Assembly (NCBI GenBank): GCA_946626605.1
Contig: CAMOUL010000014.1
Location: forward strand, 1 to 53,568
From: an uncultured Bacteroidales bacterium
GTDB taxonomy: Bacteria; Bacteroidota; Bacteroidia; Bacteroidales; Paludibacteraceae
DNA length: 53,568 nt
Direction: 5' to 3'
The notes under the pieces were generated by a model that did not search any database, was not told the origin of the DNA, and saw only the letters and a program-made list of their open reading frames with translations. Position numbers and translations under genes: made by a program. Positions within the stretch are counted from its first letter, which is position 1; each line of letters opens with the position of its first letter. Below, piece by piece: positions 35,325 through 42,539 of the stretch.

Positions 35325-36485
35325 ATGGCAAAACTGTTAATTATAGACGACGAACGCGGAATCCGGAACACGCTTCGCGAGATACTTGCCGACGAGGGTT
35401 ACGAAGTAGAGGTGGCGGAGAACGGCAAACAAGGTCTGGAGATGGCGCAGGCAAAGGCTTACGACCTGATTTTCTCGGATATCAAGATGCCGGAGATGGA
35501 TGGTATGGAAGTACTCGCGGCACTCAAGAACGCAGACGAACCTGCCGATTGTCCCGTAGTGATGATTACGGGTCATGGGGATGTGGAGACGGCGGTACAG
35601 GCGCTGAAAGCCGGTGCGTATGATTTTCTGGTCAAGCCGTTGGATCTGAACCGCATCCTGATCACGACGAAGAACGCCTTGGAATCCAAGAACCTGCGGC
35701 AGGAGACTAAGCAGCTTCGCAAGAAAGTAGCCGCGAAAGGTGCTACGATGGTGGGCGAGAGCGCGGCTATCCAACGCGTGCGCGAGATAATAAATAAGGT
35801 GGCGCCGACGGAGGCCCGTGTGCTGATTACCGGTCCGAACGGGACAGGTAAAGAGGTGGTGGCGCACCTTATTCACGAGAACTCCGCGCGTGCTAACGGT
35901 CCGATGGTAGAGGTCAACTGCGCTGCCATCCCGAGTGAGTTGATCGAAAGTGAGTTGTTCGGTCACATGAAAGGTTCGTTCACGGGAGCCGTCAAAGACA
36001 GAGCGGGCAAGTTCGAACAGGCTGACGGCGGTACATTGTTTCTGGACGAGATAGGCGACATGAGTCTGGCGGCGCAGACCAAAGTGCTGCGGGCTTTGCA
36101 AGAGAGCGAGATCACGCGTGTGGGATCCGACAAAGCCATCAAAGTGAACGTCCGCGTACTGGCGGCAACGAACAAAGACCTGCAAAAAGAGATCGAGGCA
36201 GGCAATTTCCGTGAGGACTTGTTCCATAGGCTCAATGTTATTCCTATCGCCGTTCCGGCGCTCAACGACCGTATCGAAGATATTCCGCTGCTGGTTAGCT
36301 ATTTTGCAGAACAGATCTGCGGCGAGCAAGGTATCGCCGTGAAAGAGTTCGAGCCGGCGGCTATCAAGGCGCTGCAGCAGATACAATGGACAGGAAACAT
36401 CCGCCAGCTGCGGAACGTCGTGGAGCGGTTGATTATCCTTGCCGGGCCGAAGATTACCAAAGAGGACGTCGAGGCGTACGCATGA
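35325..36485 (+). CDS. sigma-54-type response regulator without DNA-binding domain
   Basis: 386 residues from ATG 35325. Receiver domain (1-120) with acidic pair Asp9/Asp10, phospho-acceptor Asp52 (FSDIKMPEMDG) and Lys in VKPLD. AAA+ domain (about 140-375) with Walker A GPNGTGKE, Walker B GTLFLDEIGD, and the sigma-54 contact loop written GSFTGA where GAFTGA is usual. The Fis-type HTH normally found at the end is absent; the protein stops just after NIRQLRNVVERLIILAGPKITKEDVEAYA. I believe HTH-less forms of this length are common in Bacteroidota, so this is probably ancestral and not a truncation. No partner kinase is adjacent. The stop overlaps recF by ATGA. Confidence 0.88.
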   Translation: MAKLLIIDDERGIRNTLREILADEGYEVEVAENGKQGLEMAQAKAYDLIFSDIKMPEMDGMEVLAALKNADEPADCPVVMITGHGDVETAVQALKAGAYDFLVKPLDLNRILITTKNALESKNLRQETKQLRKKVAAKGATMVGESAAIQRVREIINKVAPTEARVLITGPNGTGKEVVAHLIHENSARANGPMVEVNCAAIPSELIESELFGHMKGSFTGAVKDRAGKFEQADGGTLFLDEIGDMSLAAQTKVLRALQESEITRVGSDKAIKVNVRVLAATNKDLQKEIEAGNFREDLFHRLNVIPIAVPALNDRIEDIPLLVSYFAEQICGEQGIAVKEFEPAAIKALQQIQWTGNIRQLRNVVERLIILAGPKITKEDVEAYA

Positions 36486-37690
36486 TTTTACAATCCCTAC
36501 ATATTCTCAATTATCGTAATATCCGCGAGGCGAGTCTGGAGTTTGGAGACAAGCTCAACTGCTTCGTGGGGCTGAACGGTCAGGGCAAGACGAATGTGCT
36601 GGACGCGATTTATCTGCTGAGTTTTGCGAAATCGGCTTTCACAAGTCAGGATAGTCTGAATATCACCCACGGCGAGGAGATGGCGATGGTGCAAGGGGTG
36701 TATAGTACAAAGTCGATAGTCGAAAGACCGTCCTTACAGGACTCAAAGACGCTTTCTACTTTGAGCGCTAGCGGTCTTTCTACTTTGAGCCCGGAGGGCG
36801 GTCTAACAACCATCTCGTGCGGGTTGAGAAGGGGCGTGAAGAAGCAGTTCCGGAAGGACAAGAAGGATTATCCGCGGCTGATAGATCATATCGGACTGAT
36901 TCCGCTGGTTATGATTAGTCCGGCGGATCAGGATCTGATAGAAGACGGTTCGGATGAGAGAAGGCGGTTTATGGACGTCGTGATCAGTCAACTCGACCGC
37001 AAATATCTGGATTGCCTGACGACCTATAACGCTTTGCTCAAACAGCGCAACGCGTTGTTGAAACAATATGCAGACGCGCCAAATCCGCCAGATGATTTGT
37101 TAGAGGTATTGGAATGGCAGATGGTGGAGCCGGCGCAGTATATCTTTAGGGCCCGGACGGAGTTTTTTGAGGCATTCAAGCCGCATTTTGAAGAGGTTTA
37201 TCGGCGGATTGCAGGAGAAGAAGAGATTCCGGTACTTCGGTACGTAAGCCAGCTTCAGGATCGGGATTTACGCGAAGCGTACGTACGCACGAGACAGCGG
37301 GATCTGATACTCGGATGGACGAGTCAGGGGATCCATAAAGACGACCTGGAGATGAAACTCGGCGAGTTCCCTCTGAAGCAAGTCGGGAGTCAAGGCCAGC
37401 AGCGGACATTTGTGCTGGCGATGAAATTGGCACAGGCTTTGTACTTATCGAAAGTCGAAAGTCGAAAGTCGAAAGACCGCTTCGCTCAAAGCCAGAGACC
37501 GATCTTGCTGCTGGATGATATTTTTGACAGATTAGACAGCCAGCGTGTGGAGCGGATTGTGGAGATGGTGCAGGGTGAGGAGTTCGGTCAGATTTTTATC
37601 ACCGACACCGACCGGCAACACCTCACGGAGATATTAAAACCGAACGAAAAGGCGAAGATTTTTCACGTCGAAAATGGTCAAATTGCGTAA
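36482..37690 (+). CDS. recF: RecF recombination/replication-repair ATPase with two repeat insertions
   Basis: 402 residues from ATG 36482, which overlaps the regulator stop. RecF loads RecA at single-strand gaps with RecOR. Visible motifs are LNYRNI near residue 9, Walker A GLNGQGKTN (30-38), QRTFVLAMKLAQ near 306, and Walker B LLLDDIFDRLD near 340. Two stretches break the normal alignment: residues about 74-109 (STKSIVERPSLQD ... PEGG) and about 322-337 ([16 protein letters not shown]). Both are encoded by copies of the GTCGAAA/GACCGC repeat and are in frame; the catalytic motifs are undisturbed, so the protein is probably functional. The 3' end overlaps the next gene by 17 bp. Confidence 0.93.
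   Translation: MILQSLHILNYRNIREASLEFGDKLNCFVGLNGQGKTNVLDAIYLLSFAKSAFTSQDSLNITHGEEMAMVQGVYSTKSIVERPSLQDSKTLSTLSASGLSTLSPEGGLTTISCGLRRGVKKQFRKDKKDYPRLIDHIGLIPLVMISPADQDLIEDGSDERRRFMDVVISQLDRKYLDCLTTYNALLKQRNALLKQYADAPNPPDDLLEVLEWQMVEPAQYIFRARTEFFEAFKPHFEEVYRRIAGEEEIPVLRYVSQLQDRDLREAYVRTRQRDLILGWTSQGIHKDDLEMKLGEFPLKQVGSQGQQRTFVLAMKLAQALYLSKVESRKSKDRFAQSQRPILLLDDIFDRLDSQRVERIVEMVQGEEFGQIFITDTDRQHLTEILKPNEKAKIFHVENGQIA
36709..36808. repeat. GTCGAAA/GACCGC repeat cluster inserted in frame in recF
   Basis: Starts with ACAAAGTCGATAGTCGAAAG and GACCGTCCTTACAGGACTC, then holds two cores in inverted orientation (CTTTGAGCGCTAGCGGTC and CTTTGAGCCCGGAGGGCGGTC). Both orientations stay in the recF frame. 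Confidence 0.75.
37447..37492. repeat. GTCGAAA/GACCGC repeat, second copy in recF
   Basis: Four words ATCGAAAGTCGAAAGTCG ... then AAAGACCGCTTCGCTCAAAG, inserted 5' of the Walker B coding region and read in frame. Confidence 0.75.
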
Positions 37691-38849
37691 CATATTAACC
37701 CTTGTACTTTGTACTTTGTCCCTTTGTACTTTGAACGCGCAAATCGCGTTCAGAGGCGCATGGATAGCGACGGTCGCTAATATCGACTGGCCGTCGGCAG
37801 AAGCTGTGGGAGACTCCGCGGCGCAGCAGAGAGAAATGACGTTCCTCTTAGACTCCCTGCATGGTCTAGGATTGAACGCTATTATCCTGCAAGTTCGGCC
37901 GACGGCGGACGCATTGTATAAGAGTGCGTATGAGCCGAGTTCGCATTGGTTGACAGGCAAACAGGGTGCTCCGCTGACGTGGGATCCGTTGGCGTGGACT
38001 ATCGGCGAGGCGCATCAACGGGGTATGGAGGTGCATGTGTGGCTCAATCCGTATCGGGTCAACCTCGCCAAGACGGATACTTCGATGATCTCTGCCGACC
38101 ATATATGGCGGAAACATCCGGAGTGGTTCTGGGAGTACAACAAACAGTGGTATTTCGATCCGGCACGGCCTGAGACGCGCGAGTGGATTTGTACGATCGT
38201 ACAGGACATTGTCTCGCGGTACGATATTCAGGCGATTCATATGGACGATTATTTCTACCCGTATCCGGCAGGAGGAAAGAAACTGCCGGACGAGGCGTCG
38301 TTTAAGAAAGACCCGCGGGGATTTGACAATATCCATGACTGGCGGCGGGATAATGTGAATCTCGCTATTCAGGCCATCAGCCGTACTATCAAAGAGTGTA
38401 AAGACTCGGTGGAGTTCGGCATCTCGCCTTTCGGCGTTTGGAGGAACGCGAGTGTCGATTCGACGGGCAGTAAGACGCAGGCCGGCATCACCAATTACGA
38501 CGACCTCTACGCCGACACGCGGCTGTGGATCAAGGAGGGATGGATCGATTATATCCTGCCGCAACTCTACTGGGAGATCGGTAAGAAAGTGGCGGACTAC
38601 GAGGTGCTCGCTCATTGGTGGGCAAACGAGGTTCGCGGTACGAAATGCAAACTCTATATCGGCATGGCGCCGTACCGGCTGGAGAACGCGAGTGCAAAGA
38701 CAGCTTGGGGCGTGGGCAATGAGATCAAACGGCAGATGGACCTGAACAGAACCATCCCGGAGATCAGCGGCGAGTGTTTCTACTCCACCCGACCGTTGCT
38801 GCGAAACCCCAGAGGCGTGTGCGATAGTATTTGTACATATTATAAATGA
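37674..38849 (+). CDS. GHL10-type glycoside hydrolase-like exported protein (YddW/DUF187 family)
   Basis: 391 residues with signal peptide MVKLRNILTLVLCTLSLCTLNA, partly encoded by a GTACTTTGT direct repeat. It matches the GHL10 TIM-barrel family: FRGAWIATVANIDWPS near residue 27, NAIILQVRPTADALY near 70, HVWLNPYRVN near 122, IHMDDYFYPYP near 188, GISPFGVWRN near 250 and WIDYILPQLYWEIG near 290. Members act on cell-wall or other polysaccharides; the Asp of HMDDY and the Glu of YWEIG are candidate catalytic acids. It overlaps recF by 17 bp and is followed by an acyl-CoA ligase with a 9-bp gap. Confidence 0.88.
   Translation: MVKLRNILTLVLCTLSLCTLNAQIAFRGAWIATVANIDWPSAEAVGDSAAQQREMTFLLDSLHGLGLNAIILQVRPTADALYKSAYEPSSHWLTGKQGAPLTWDPLAWTIGEAHQRGMEVHVWLNPYRVNLAKTDTSMISADHIWRKHPEWFWEYNKQWYFDPARPETREWICTIVQDIVSRYDIQAIHMDDYFYPYPAGGKKLPDEASFKKDPRGFDNIHDWRRDNVNLAIQAISRTIKECKDSVEFGISPFGVWRNASVDSTGSKTQAGITNYDDLYADTRLWIKEGWIDYILPQLYWEIGKKVADYEVLAHWWANEVRGTKCKLYIGMAPYRLENASAKTAWGVGNEIKRQMDLNRTIPEISGECFYSTRPLLRNPRGVCDSICTYYK
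37701..37734. repeat. direct repeat (TTGTACTTTG words) inside a signal peptide
   Basis: CTTGTACTTTGTACTTTG then TCCCTTTGTACTTTG: the word TTTGTACT appears three times and encodes LVLCTLSLCTL. The reverse complement of the word recurs at 15582-15614. Confidence 0.65.
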
Positions 38850-38858
38850 AGATGATAT

Positions 38859-40769
38859 ATGATGAAAGAAAAACCCACAATTATTGATTTTGTAGAGCAC
38901 TACACGCATGAGTTCAGCGAGCATGTATTTTTGCGCGAGAAGGTGGACGGCGTGTGGACGGAGACTACTTTTGCTCAGACGCGCGAACAAGCGCATCGCA
39001 TAGGTGCCGGCATGATGGCGTTGGGCCTGAAGAAAGGCGAACGCGTGGCGTTGTTGAGTCAGGGAAGAAACCTCTGGGTGACAGGCGAGTTAGGTATCCT
39101 GTACGCCGGCGGCGTGAATGTACCGCTGAGTATCAAGTTAGAGGAAGCGAGCGATCTGCTGTTCCGCATCCAACACTCGGACGCACGGTTTATCATGTGC
39201 TCCGAGCAGCAGTTGCCGAAGATCCGTAAGATCATTGCGGAGTGCCCGTTGGTAGAGAAAGTGATTGTCTTTGACCCGTTGGAGAAATACGAGGAGAAGG
39301 AAATCTCCATCAACGAAGTGATTGCGCTTGGCGATCAGTTGTTAGCCAAAGATCCGGATTCTTTTAAGACGCGTTATGAGTCTGTAGAACCGAACGATTA
39401 TGCAAATATCAGCTACACCTCCGGCACGACGGCGGACCCGAAAGGTATCTTATTAACTCATCGTAACTACACGGCGAACGTGGAGCAAGGGGCGTCGGTG
39501 ATCCATTGCGATCTGGATGACGTGATGCTCATCATTCTGCCGCTCGACCACTGTTTTGCGCACGTGGCGGGCTTCTACACGATGATGAGTTACGGAGGAT
39601 CGATAGCTACTGTACCGGTGGGCAAGACCGCATTGGCGACGCTGAAGAATATCCCTATCGCCATCAAAGAGGTGCGTCCGCATGTGATGCTCTCCGTACC
39701 GGCGTTAGCGAGGAACTTCAAGAAGAGTATCGAGGCCGGTATCAAAGCCAAGGGTCCGAAAGTAGAGAAATTGTATCACTTCGCGCTCGAGAACGCGATT
39801 GCGTACAACCGCGAGTACTGGAACCGCGGCGGATGGCAGAACGCGTGGAGATGGCCGTTGGTGAAACTGTTCGACCGGCTGATCTTCAAAGCCGTTCGGG
39901 AGAATTTCGGCGGACGAATGAAGTTCTTCGTAGGCGGCGGAGCGCTGTTAGACATCGCGCTGCAACGCTATTTCTGCGCAGTCGGCATGCCGATGTTCCA
40001 GGGTTACGGTCTGAGCGAGGCGACTCCGATCATCTGCTCCAACTCGCTCGACGGAGCTATCTTCGGTTCGTCGGGAAGGATCGTCAAACCGATGGAGCTG
40101 AAGATCTGCGACGCGGAAGGTAATATCGTGCCGGACGGCGAACGCGGCGAGATCGTCATCAAGGGCGAGAACGTCATGGCGGGTTATTGGAAGAACCCCG
40201 AGAGCACCGCTTCGACCATCATCGACGGATGGCTGCACACAGGCGATATGGGTTATGTGACGAAAGCGCACCCGGGTTATCTATGGGTCGTTGGACGATT
40301 CAAGTCGCTGCTGATCCGTGCGGACGGCGAGAAATACAGTCCGGAGGGCTTTGAGGACTCGCTGACGGACGGCAGTATATACGTCGATCAGTGTATCCTG
40401 CATAATAACCAGGATCCCTACACTATCCTATTGATGGTGCCGAACAAAGACGCGCTGCAGGAATGGGCAAAGGCGCAAGGCAAAGATCCCGAGAGCCGCG
40501 AAGGCAAGGAGTGCATGTTGCTCAAGATCCAGAGCGAGATCGACTCCTATCGCCCGGGCGGCAAGAACGAAGGCGTCTTCCCGGAGGCTTGGTTGCCGAG
40601 TGCGGTAGCTGTCTTAGGGGAGGCCTGGACAGAACAAAACCACCTCGTCAACTCCACTATGAAAGTGGTGCGTGGCAAGGTGGAGACGTATTTCCAAGAC
40701 CGTATCGAGTATGCCTACACGGCGGAGGGAAAAGAGCTCTTTAACGAGAAGAATCTCGCGGCGCTGTAA
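38859..40769 (+). CDS. long-chain fatty-acid-CoA ligase-like AMP-binding protein
   Basis: 636 residues; the start is either ATG 38859 or the adjacent ATG 38862. AMP-forming motifs: the P-loop SYTSGTTADPKGILLTHRNY near residue 187, the GYGLSEATP motif near 383, the DGWLHTGDMGYV motif near 456 and the VVGRFKSLLIRADGEKYSP hinge and Lys region near 475. It would activate a fatty acid to its CoA ester with ATP. It is the last gene of the regulator-recF-GHL10 operon, ending at a terminator that overlaps the tail of tyrS. Exact chain-length preference is unknown. Confidence 0.9.
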   Translation: MMKEKPTIIDFVEHYTHEFSEHVFLREKVDGVWTETTFAQTREQAHRIGAGMMALGLKKGERVALLSQGRNLWVTGELGILYAGGVNVPLSIKLEEASDLLFRIQHSDARFIMCSEQQLPKIRKIIAECPLVEKVIVFDPLEKYEEKEISINEVIALGDQLLAKDPDSFKTRYESVEPNDYANISYTSGTTADPKGILLTHRNYTANVEQGASVIHCDLDDVMLIILPLDHCFAHVAGFYTMMSYGGSIATVPVGKTALATLKNIPIAIKEVRPHVMLSVPALARNFKKSIEAGIKAKGPKVEKLYHFALENAIAYNREYWNRGGWQNAWRWPLVKLFDRLIFKAVRENFGGRMKFFVGGGALLDIALQRYFCAVGMPMFQGYGLSEATPIICSNSLDGAIFGSSGRIVKPMELKICDAEGNIVPDGERGEIVIKGENVMAGYWKNPESTASTIIDGWLHTGDMGYVTKAHPGYLWVVGRFKSLLIRADGEKYSPEGFEDSLTDGSIYVDQCILHNNQDPYTILLMVPNKDALQEWAKAQGKDPESREGKECMLLKIQSEIDSYRPGGKNEGVFPEAWLPSAVAVLGEAWTEQNHLVNSTMKVVRGKVETYFQDRIEYAYTAEGKELFNEKNLAAL

Positions 40770-40770
40770 T

Positions 40771-40795
40771 GGGTTAACGGATTAACGAGTTAACA
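40771..40795. repeat. direct repeat (GTTAACG/ATTAACG words)
   Basis: GGGTTAACGGATTAACGAG then TTAACAATT: three copies of a TTAAC word in the gap between the convergent ligase and tyrS genes. Confidence 0.55.
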
Positions 40796-40796
40796 A

Positions 40797-40832
40797 TTAC
40801 TACTTGGCAACCACCAGGTAGTAATTTTTTTT
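40797..40832 (+). terminator. plus-strand terminator lying over the end of tyrS
   Basis: Stem TTACTACTTGG/CCAGGTAGTAA (40797-40807 and 40814-40824, one G-U pair, 6-nt loop) followed by eight T. It ends the ligase operon; its bases also encode the last residues of TyrS on the other strand. Confidence 0.7.
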
Positions 40833-42098
40833 GCCTTTCTGGAAGAGCAGGTATTTCCCGTTGAGGAGAGCAGCATCGGTGATCGGGGTCTGCGGGTCGG
40901 TCAGTTTCTCTTTGTTCATGGAGAAACCGTTTGCCTGGATCATCTTACGCGCTTCGCCCTTGGAGGGGAAGATCGCTGTCTTCTCGGCGAGCAGGTCGAG
41001 CGGCGCGATGCCTGCTTTGAGTTCGTCGAGCGAGATCTCATAGCGCTCGACGCCTTCGAAGACCTGCAGGAAGGTCTCCTCGTCCAGCGCGCGCAAAGCG
41101 TCCGCTGTAGCGTTACCAAAAAGGATATTCGATGCCTCAACGGCTGCGTTGTAATCCTCCTCGGAGTGTACCATGATGGTCACCTCTTTGGCGAGGCGTT
41201 TCTGCAGGACACGGAGGTGCGGAGCGGCATCATGCTCGGCGATGAGCGCCTCGATCTCCTCGCGGGTCAGGGAGGTGAAGATCTTGATATAACGCTTCGC
41301 GTCGTCATCGGAGACGTTCATCCAGAACTGGAAGAACTTATACGGGGAGGTGTATTTCTTCGAGAGCCAGACGTTGCCGGACTCGGTCTTACCGAACTTA
41401 CCGCCGTCAGCTTTGGTAATCAGCGGACATGTCAAGGCGTACGCCTCGTTGCCGGTGATCTTCTTGATAAGCTCGGTACCGGTGGTGATATTTCCCCATT
41501 GATCCGAACCACCCATCTGGAGTTTGCAGTTCTTATGCTCGTTGAGGTACACGAAATCGTAGCCTTGGAGGAGCTGGTAGGTGAACTCCGTGAACGACAT
41601 TCCCTGCGAGAACTCACCGTTGAAACGTTTCTTGACGGAGTCTTTCGCCATCATGTAGTTGACGGTGATGAGTTTGCCGATATTACGCGCGAAATCGAGG
41701 AAGGTGTAGTCCTTCATCCAGTCGTAGTTGTTCACGAGCTCCGCGGCATTGGGTTCGTTGGAATTGAAATCCAGGAAGTGTTCCAGCTGCTCGCGGATGC
41801 ACGCTACGTTATGACGCAGGGTCTCCTCGGTAAGGAGATTACGCTCGGCAGACTTGCCGGAGGGGTCACCGATCATACCCGTTGCGCCACCCAAGAGGGC
41901 TATGGGTTTATGGCCGCACGCCTGCAAGTGACGCAGCATCATGATACCGCAGAGGTGACCGATATGGAGACTATCCGCCGTGGGGTCGATACCCACGTAC
42001 GCGGTCGTCACTTCTTTCATCAGTTGTTCTTCCGTTCCGGGCATGATATCCTGGAGCATGCCTCTCCAACGCAGTTCTTCTACAAAATTCTTAATCAT
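40800..42098 (-). CDS. tyrS: tyrosyl-tRNA synthetase
   Basis: 432 residues. It attaches tyrosine to tRNA-Tyr. Class I motifs: HIGHL near residue 43 within [16 protein letters not shown], and the KMSKS-equivalent KFGKTESG near 234. The C-terminal S4-like RNA-binding domain spans about 365-432 ([19 protein letters not shown]). Its own promoter lies at 42127-42157, with a short leader. Confidence 0.97.
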   Translation of the reverse strand: MIKNFVEELRWRGMLQDIMPGTEEQLMKEVTTAYVGIDPTADSLHIGHLCGIMMLRHLQACGHKPIALLGGATGMIGDPSGKSAERNLLTEETLRHNVACIREQLEHFLDFNSNEPNAAELVNNYDWMKDYTFLDFARNIGKLITVNYMMAKDSVKKRFNGEFSQGMSFTEFTYQLLQGYDFVYLNEHKNCKLQMGGSDQWGNITTGTELIKKITGNEAYALTCPLITKADGGKFGKTESGNVWLSKKYTSPYKFFQFWMNVSDDDAKRYIKIFTSLTREEIEALIAEHDAAPHLRVLQKRLAKEVTIMVHSEEDYNAAVEASNILFGNATADALRALDEETFLQVFEGVERYEISLDELKAGIAPLDLLAEKTAIFPSKGEARKMIQANGFSMNKEKLTDPQTPITDAALLNGKYLLFQKGKKNYYLVVAK

Positions 42099-42126
42099 CG
42101 ATTCAGTGTTATTTCAAAAGCGGGTG

Positions 42127-42157
42127 CAAAGGTACACAAAAAAAACGACATATGCAA
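42127..42157 (-). promoter_or_regulatory. promoter of tyrS
   Basis: On the minus strand, TTG (42155-42157), 20 bp, TACCTTTG (42127-42134), 28 bp upstream of the ATG. Confidence 0.75.
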
Positions 42158-42194
42158 GTTTTATTGCGATTTTCTTAAATTTGCGGCGGTTTGG

Positions 42195-42258
42195 AGCCTT
42201 TCCCCTGGAGAAAGAAAAAAGAAAAAGAAAAGAACCAAAAGAATAATAAAAAAGAAAG
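42195..42258. other. purine-rich tract beside the structured gap
   Basis: A plus-strand stretch made almost only of A and G (polypyrimidine on the minus strand). It separates the tyrS promoter from the hairpin cluster at 42260-42370 and could serve as a U-rich end for a minus-strand transcript. Confidence 0.45.
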
Positions 42259-42259
42259 C

Positions 42260-42370
42260 CCGACCCCGACCACCACCGTAGGTGGTAGTCTACCACCTTT
42301 AAAAATAAAGGTGGTGGTACTGCGCGTACGCGCGTGAAGACGCCGCTAAAGCGGCATGGCGGTCGGTCGG
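42260..42370. other. multi-hairpin element closed by an outer stem
   Basis: The outer arms CCGACCCCGACC (42260-42271) and GGTCGGTCGG (42361-42370) can pair with a 2-nt bulge. Inside are four hairpins: ACCACC/GGTGGT (42272-42286), CCACCTTTA/TAAAGGTGG (42293-42314), the palindrome GCGCGTACGCGC (42322-42333) and GCCGC/GCGGC (42342-42355). GGTGGTAG and CTACCACC (42281-42297) can also pair with each other, so two alternative folds exist. The element has no ORF. It may be a structured RNA, a 3' UTR element of the BspA-like gene or a small palindromic mobile element. Confidence 0.55.
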
Positions 42371-42419
42371 ACTATTTTTTAGAAGATTTTTTTAGGCTGT
42401 CCTTCGGCCTTCATCAGGT

Positions 42420-42520
42420 CGTTCCCGGGACATGGTCCCGTGATGGTCGTGTGCTACCTCCGTAACTGGCATGTGCTGCTATCCGCCTTACCATCACGGG
42501 ATCATCTTCCGAGAACTACC
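42420..42520. ncRNA. candidate structured RNA with a 12-bp perfect stem
   Basis: Arms TCCCGTGATGGT (42436-42447) and ACCATCACGGGA (42490-42501) enclose a 42-nt loop. A second stem, GTTCcCGG with CCGaGAAC, extends the helix outward (about 42421 and 42509). The gap holds no gene between the tyrS promoter and the BspA-like stop at 42540. Strand is undecided and no matching family was recognised. Confidence 0.4.
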
Positions 42521-42539
42521 CGGCAACCCCTTGGTCACT

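Noticed and set aside
36386..36481. Upstream extension of recF or a frameshifted HTH of the response regulator
   Set aside because: The residues before ATG 36482 are a shifted reading of the regulator gene and show no HTH pattern; the ATGA overlap gives a clean boundary.
42376..42420. Hammerhead-like motif on the minus strand (CTGATGA followed by CGAA)
   Set aside because: The second conserved box GAAA is not present and the needed stems I and III do not form; only the first box matches, which is common by chance.
42421..42501. Resemblance to an HDV-like ribozyme (CATGGTCCC followed by CTACCTCC)
   Set aside because: The double-pseudoknot pairings and catalytic C context do not fit; the simple long hairpin explains the sequence better.
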